A stretch of DNA of 64,000 nt. Source: Noviherbaspirillum suwonense (GTDB taxonomy: Bacteria; Pseudomonadota; Gammaproteobacteria; Burkholderiales; Burkholderiaceae_D). The notes beneath the pieces are model-generated. The model was not told where the DNA came from and ran no database searches. It was given only the letters and a program-made list of their open reading frames with translations. This document shows positions 63,847-64,000 of the stretch, piece after piece (the first letter of the stretch is position 1; each line of letters starts with the position of its first letter). The position numbers and the translations under genes are program-made. Location of the stretch: positions 113,348 through 177,347 of the forward strand of contig NZ_FXUL01000012.1 in the NCBI RefSeq assembly GCF_900182955.1, given 5' to 3'.

Positions 63847-64000
63847 TAATGGCCTATTCGTTTTACGCAACTCCGCCATTTCTCGACGGCTGGGCGCTAG
63901 AGATTTAGTCGGTGCTGAATAATTCTACTTTTCAATACGCCGGGACCGTGGATCGGCTTGACTTAAGCTTGTTAATGATGAGGCGGATGTTGTGCCCGGC

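Overview
The window looks like the chromosome of a betaproteobacterium of the order Burkholderiales, most like the Oxalobacteraceae/Burkholderiaceae. The basis is high GC, four Bug-type (tripartite tricarboxylate) solute receptors, CaiB/BaiF CoA-transferases beside IclR and LysR regulators, a PQQ alcohol dehydrogenase, and a PEP-CTERM protein. No rRNA, tRNA, CRISPR array, complete insertion sequence or phage was found. This placement is inferred from gene content only.

Layout. 0-4.2 kb: the 3' part of a PQQ alcohol dehydrogenase, an AldA-like aldehyde dehydrogenase and an Lrp-type regulator, which together suggest alcohol to aldehyde to acid oxidation. 4.4-8.5 kb: two glycosyltransferases and a Wzx-like flippase on the minus strand (surface polysaccharide). 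9.1-14.6 kb: an IclR-controlled catabolic island with a Bug receptor, an IclR regulator, a CoA-transferase, a TauD-like dioxygenase, and a citrate-lyase-like gene stopped by one amber codon. The same palindrome marks the promoters on both sides of the regulator. 14.8-18.4 kb: a TM2 protein, then a SCO and multicopper oxidase pair with a consensus FNR site upstream. Two colinear diverged copies of a ~500-bp unit lie at 8.6-9.1 and 15.2-15.8 kb.

19-26 kb: exported proteins (a DUF5666 lipoprotein and others), a NarL-type two-component system, and a protein ending in an IS5-transposase-like N-terminal domain but with no catalytic domain. 26.4-47 kb: a dense catabolic region. It holds an IclR/HMG-CoA-lyase/CoA-transferase/Bug cluster, a five-gene minus-strand operon (acyl-CoA dehydrogenase, Bug, MmgE/PrpD, hydrolase, 2-hydroxyacid dehydrogenase), an NDP-forming acyl-CoA synthetase, an aldolase/2-hydroxyacid dehydrogenase/LysR set, and a LysR-tcuA-tcuB-Bug cluster for tricarballylate-like acids. 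47-54 kb: an MFS exporter, a small Lys/Ala-rich exported protein with a clear terminator, an ABC importer (double permease plus ATPase) and a glycine-zipper protein.

54-61 kb is a gene graveyard. On the minus strand it holds an interrupted YkvA-like gene nearby on the plus strand, an amber-interrupted cupredoxin, a frameshifted di-haem peroxidase, a multicopper-oxidase N-terminus joined to a SCO-cytochrome c C-terminus, and one fully open gene: a duplicated beta-propeller protein with an 11-glycine linker. An FNR-like palindrome lies upstream. This looks like a decayed relative of the intact oxidase/SCO locus at 16-18 kb. The window ends with a PEP-CTERM protein and an exported protein of unknown function.
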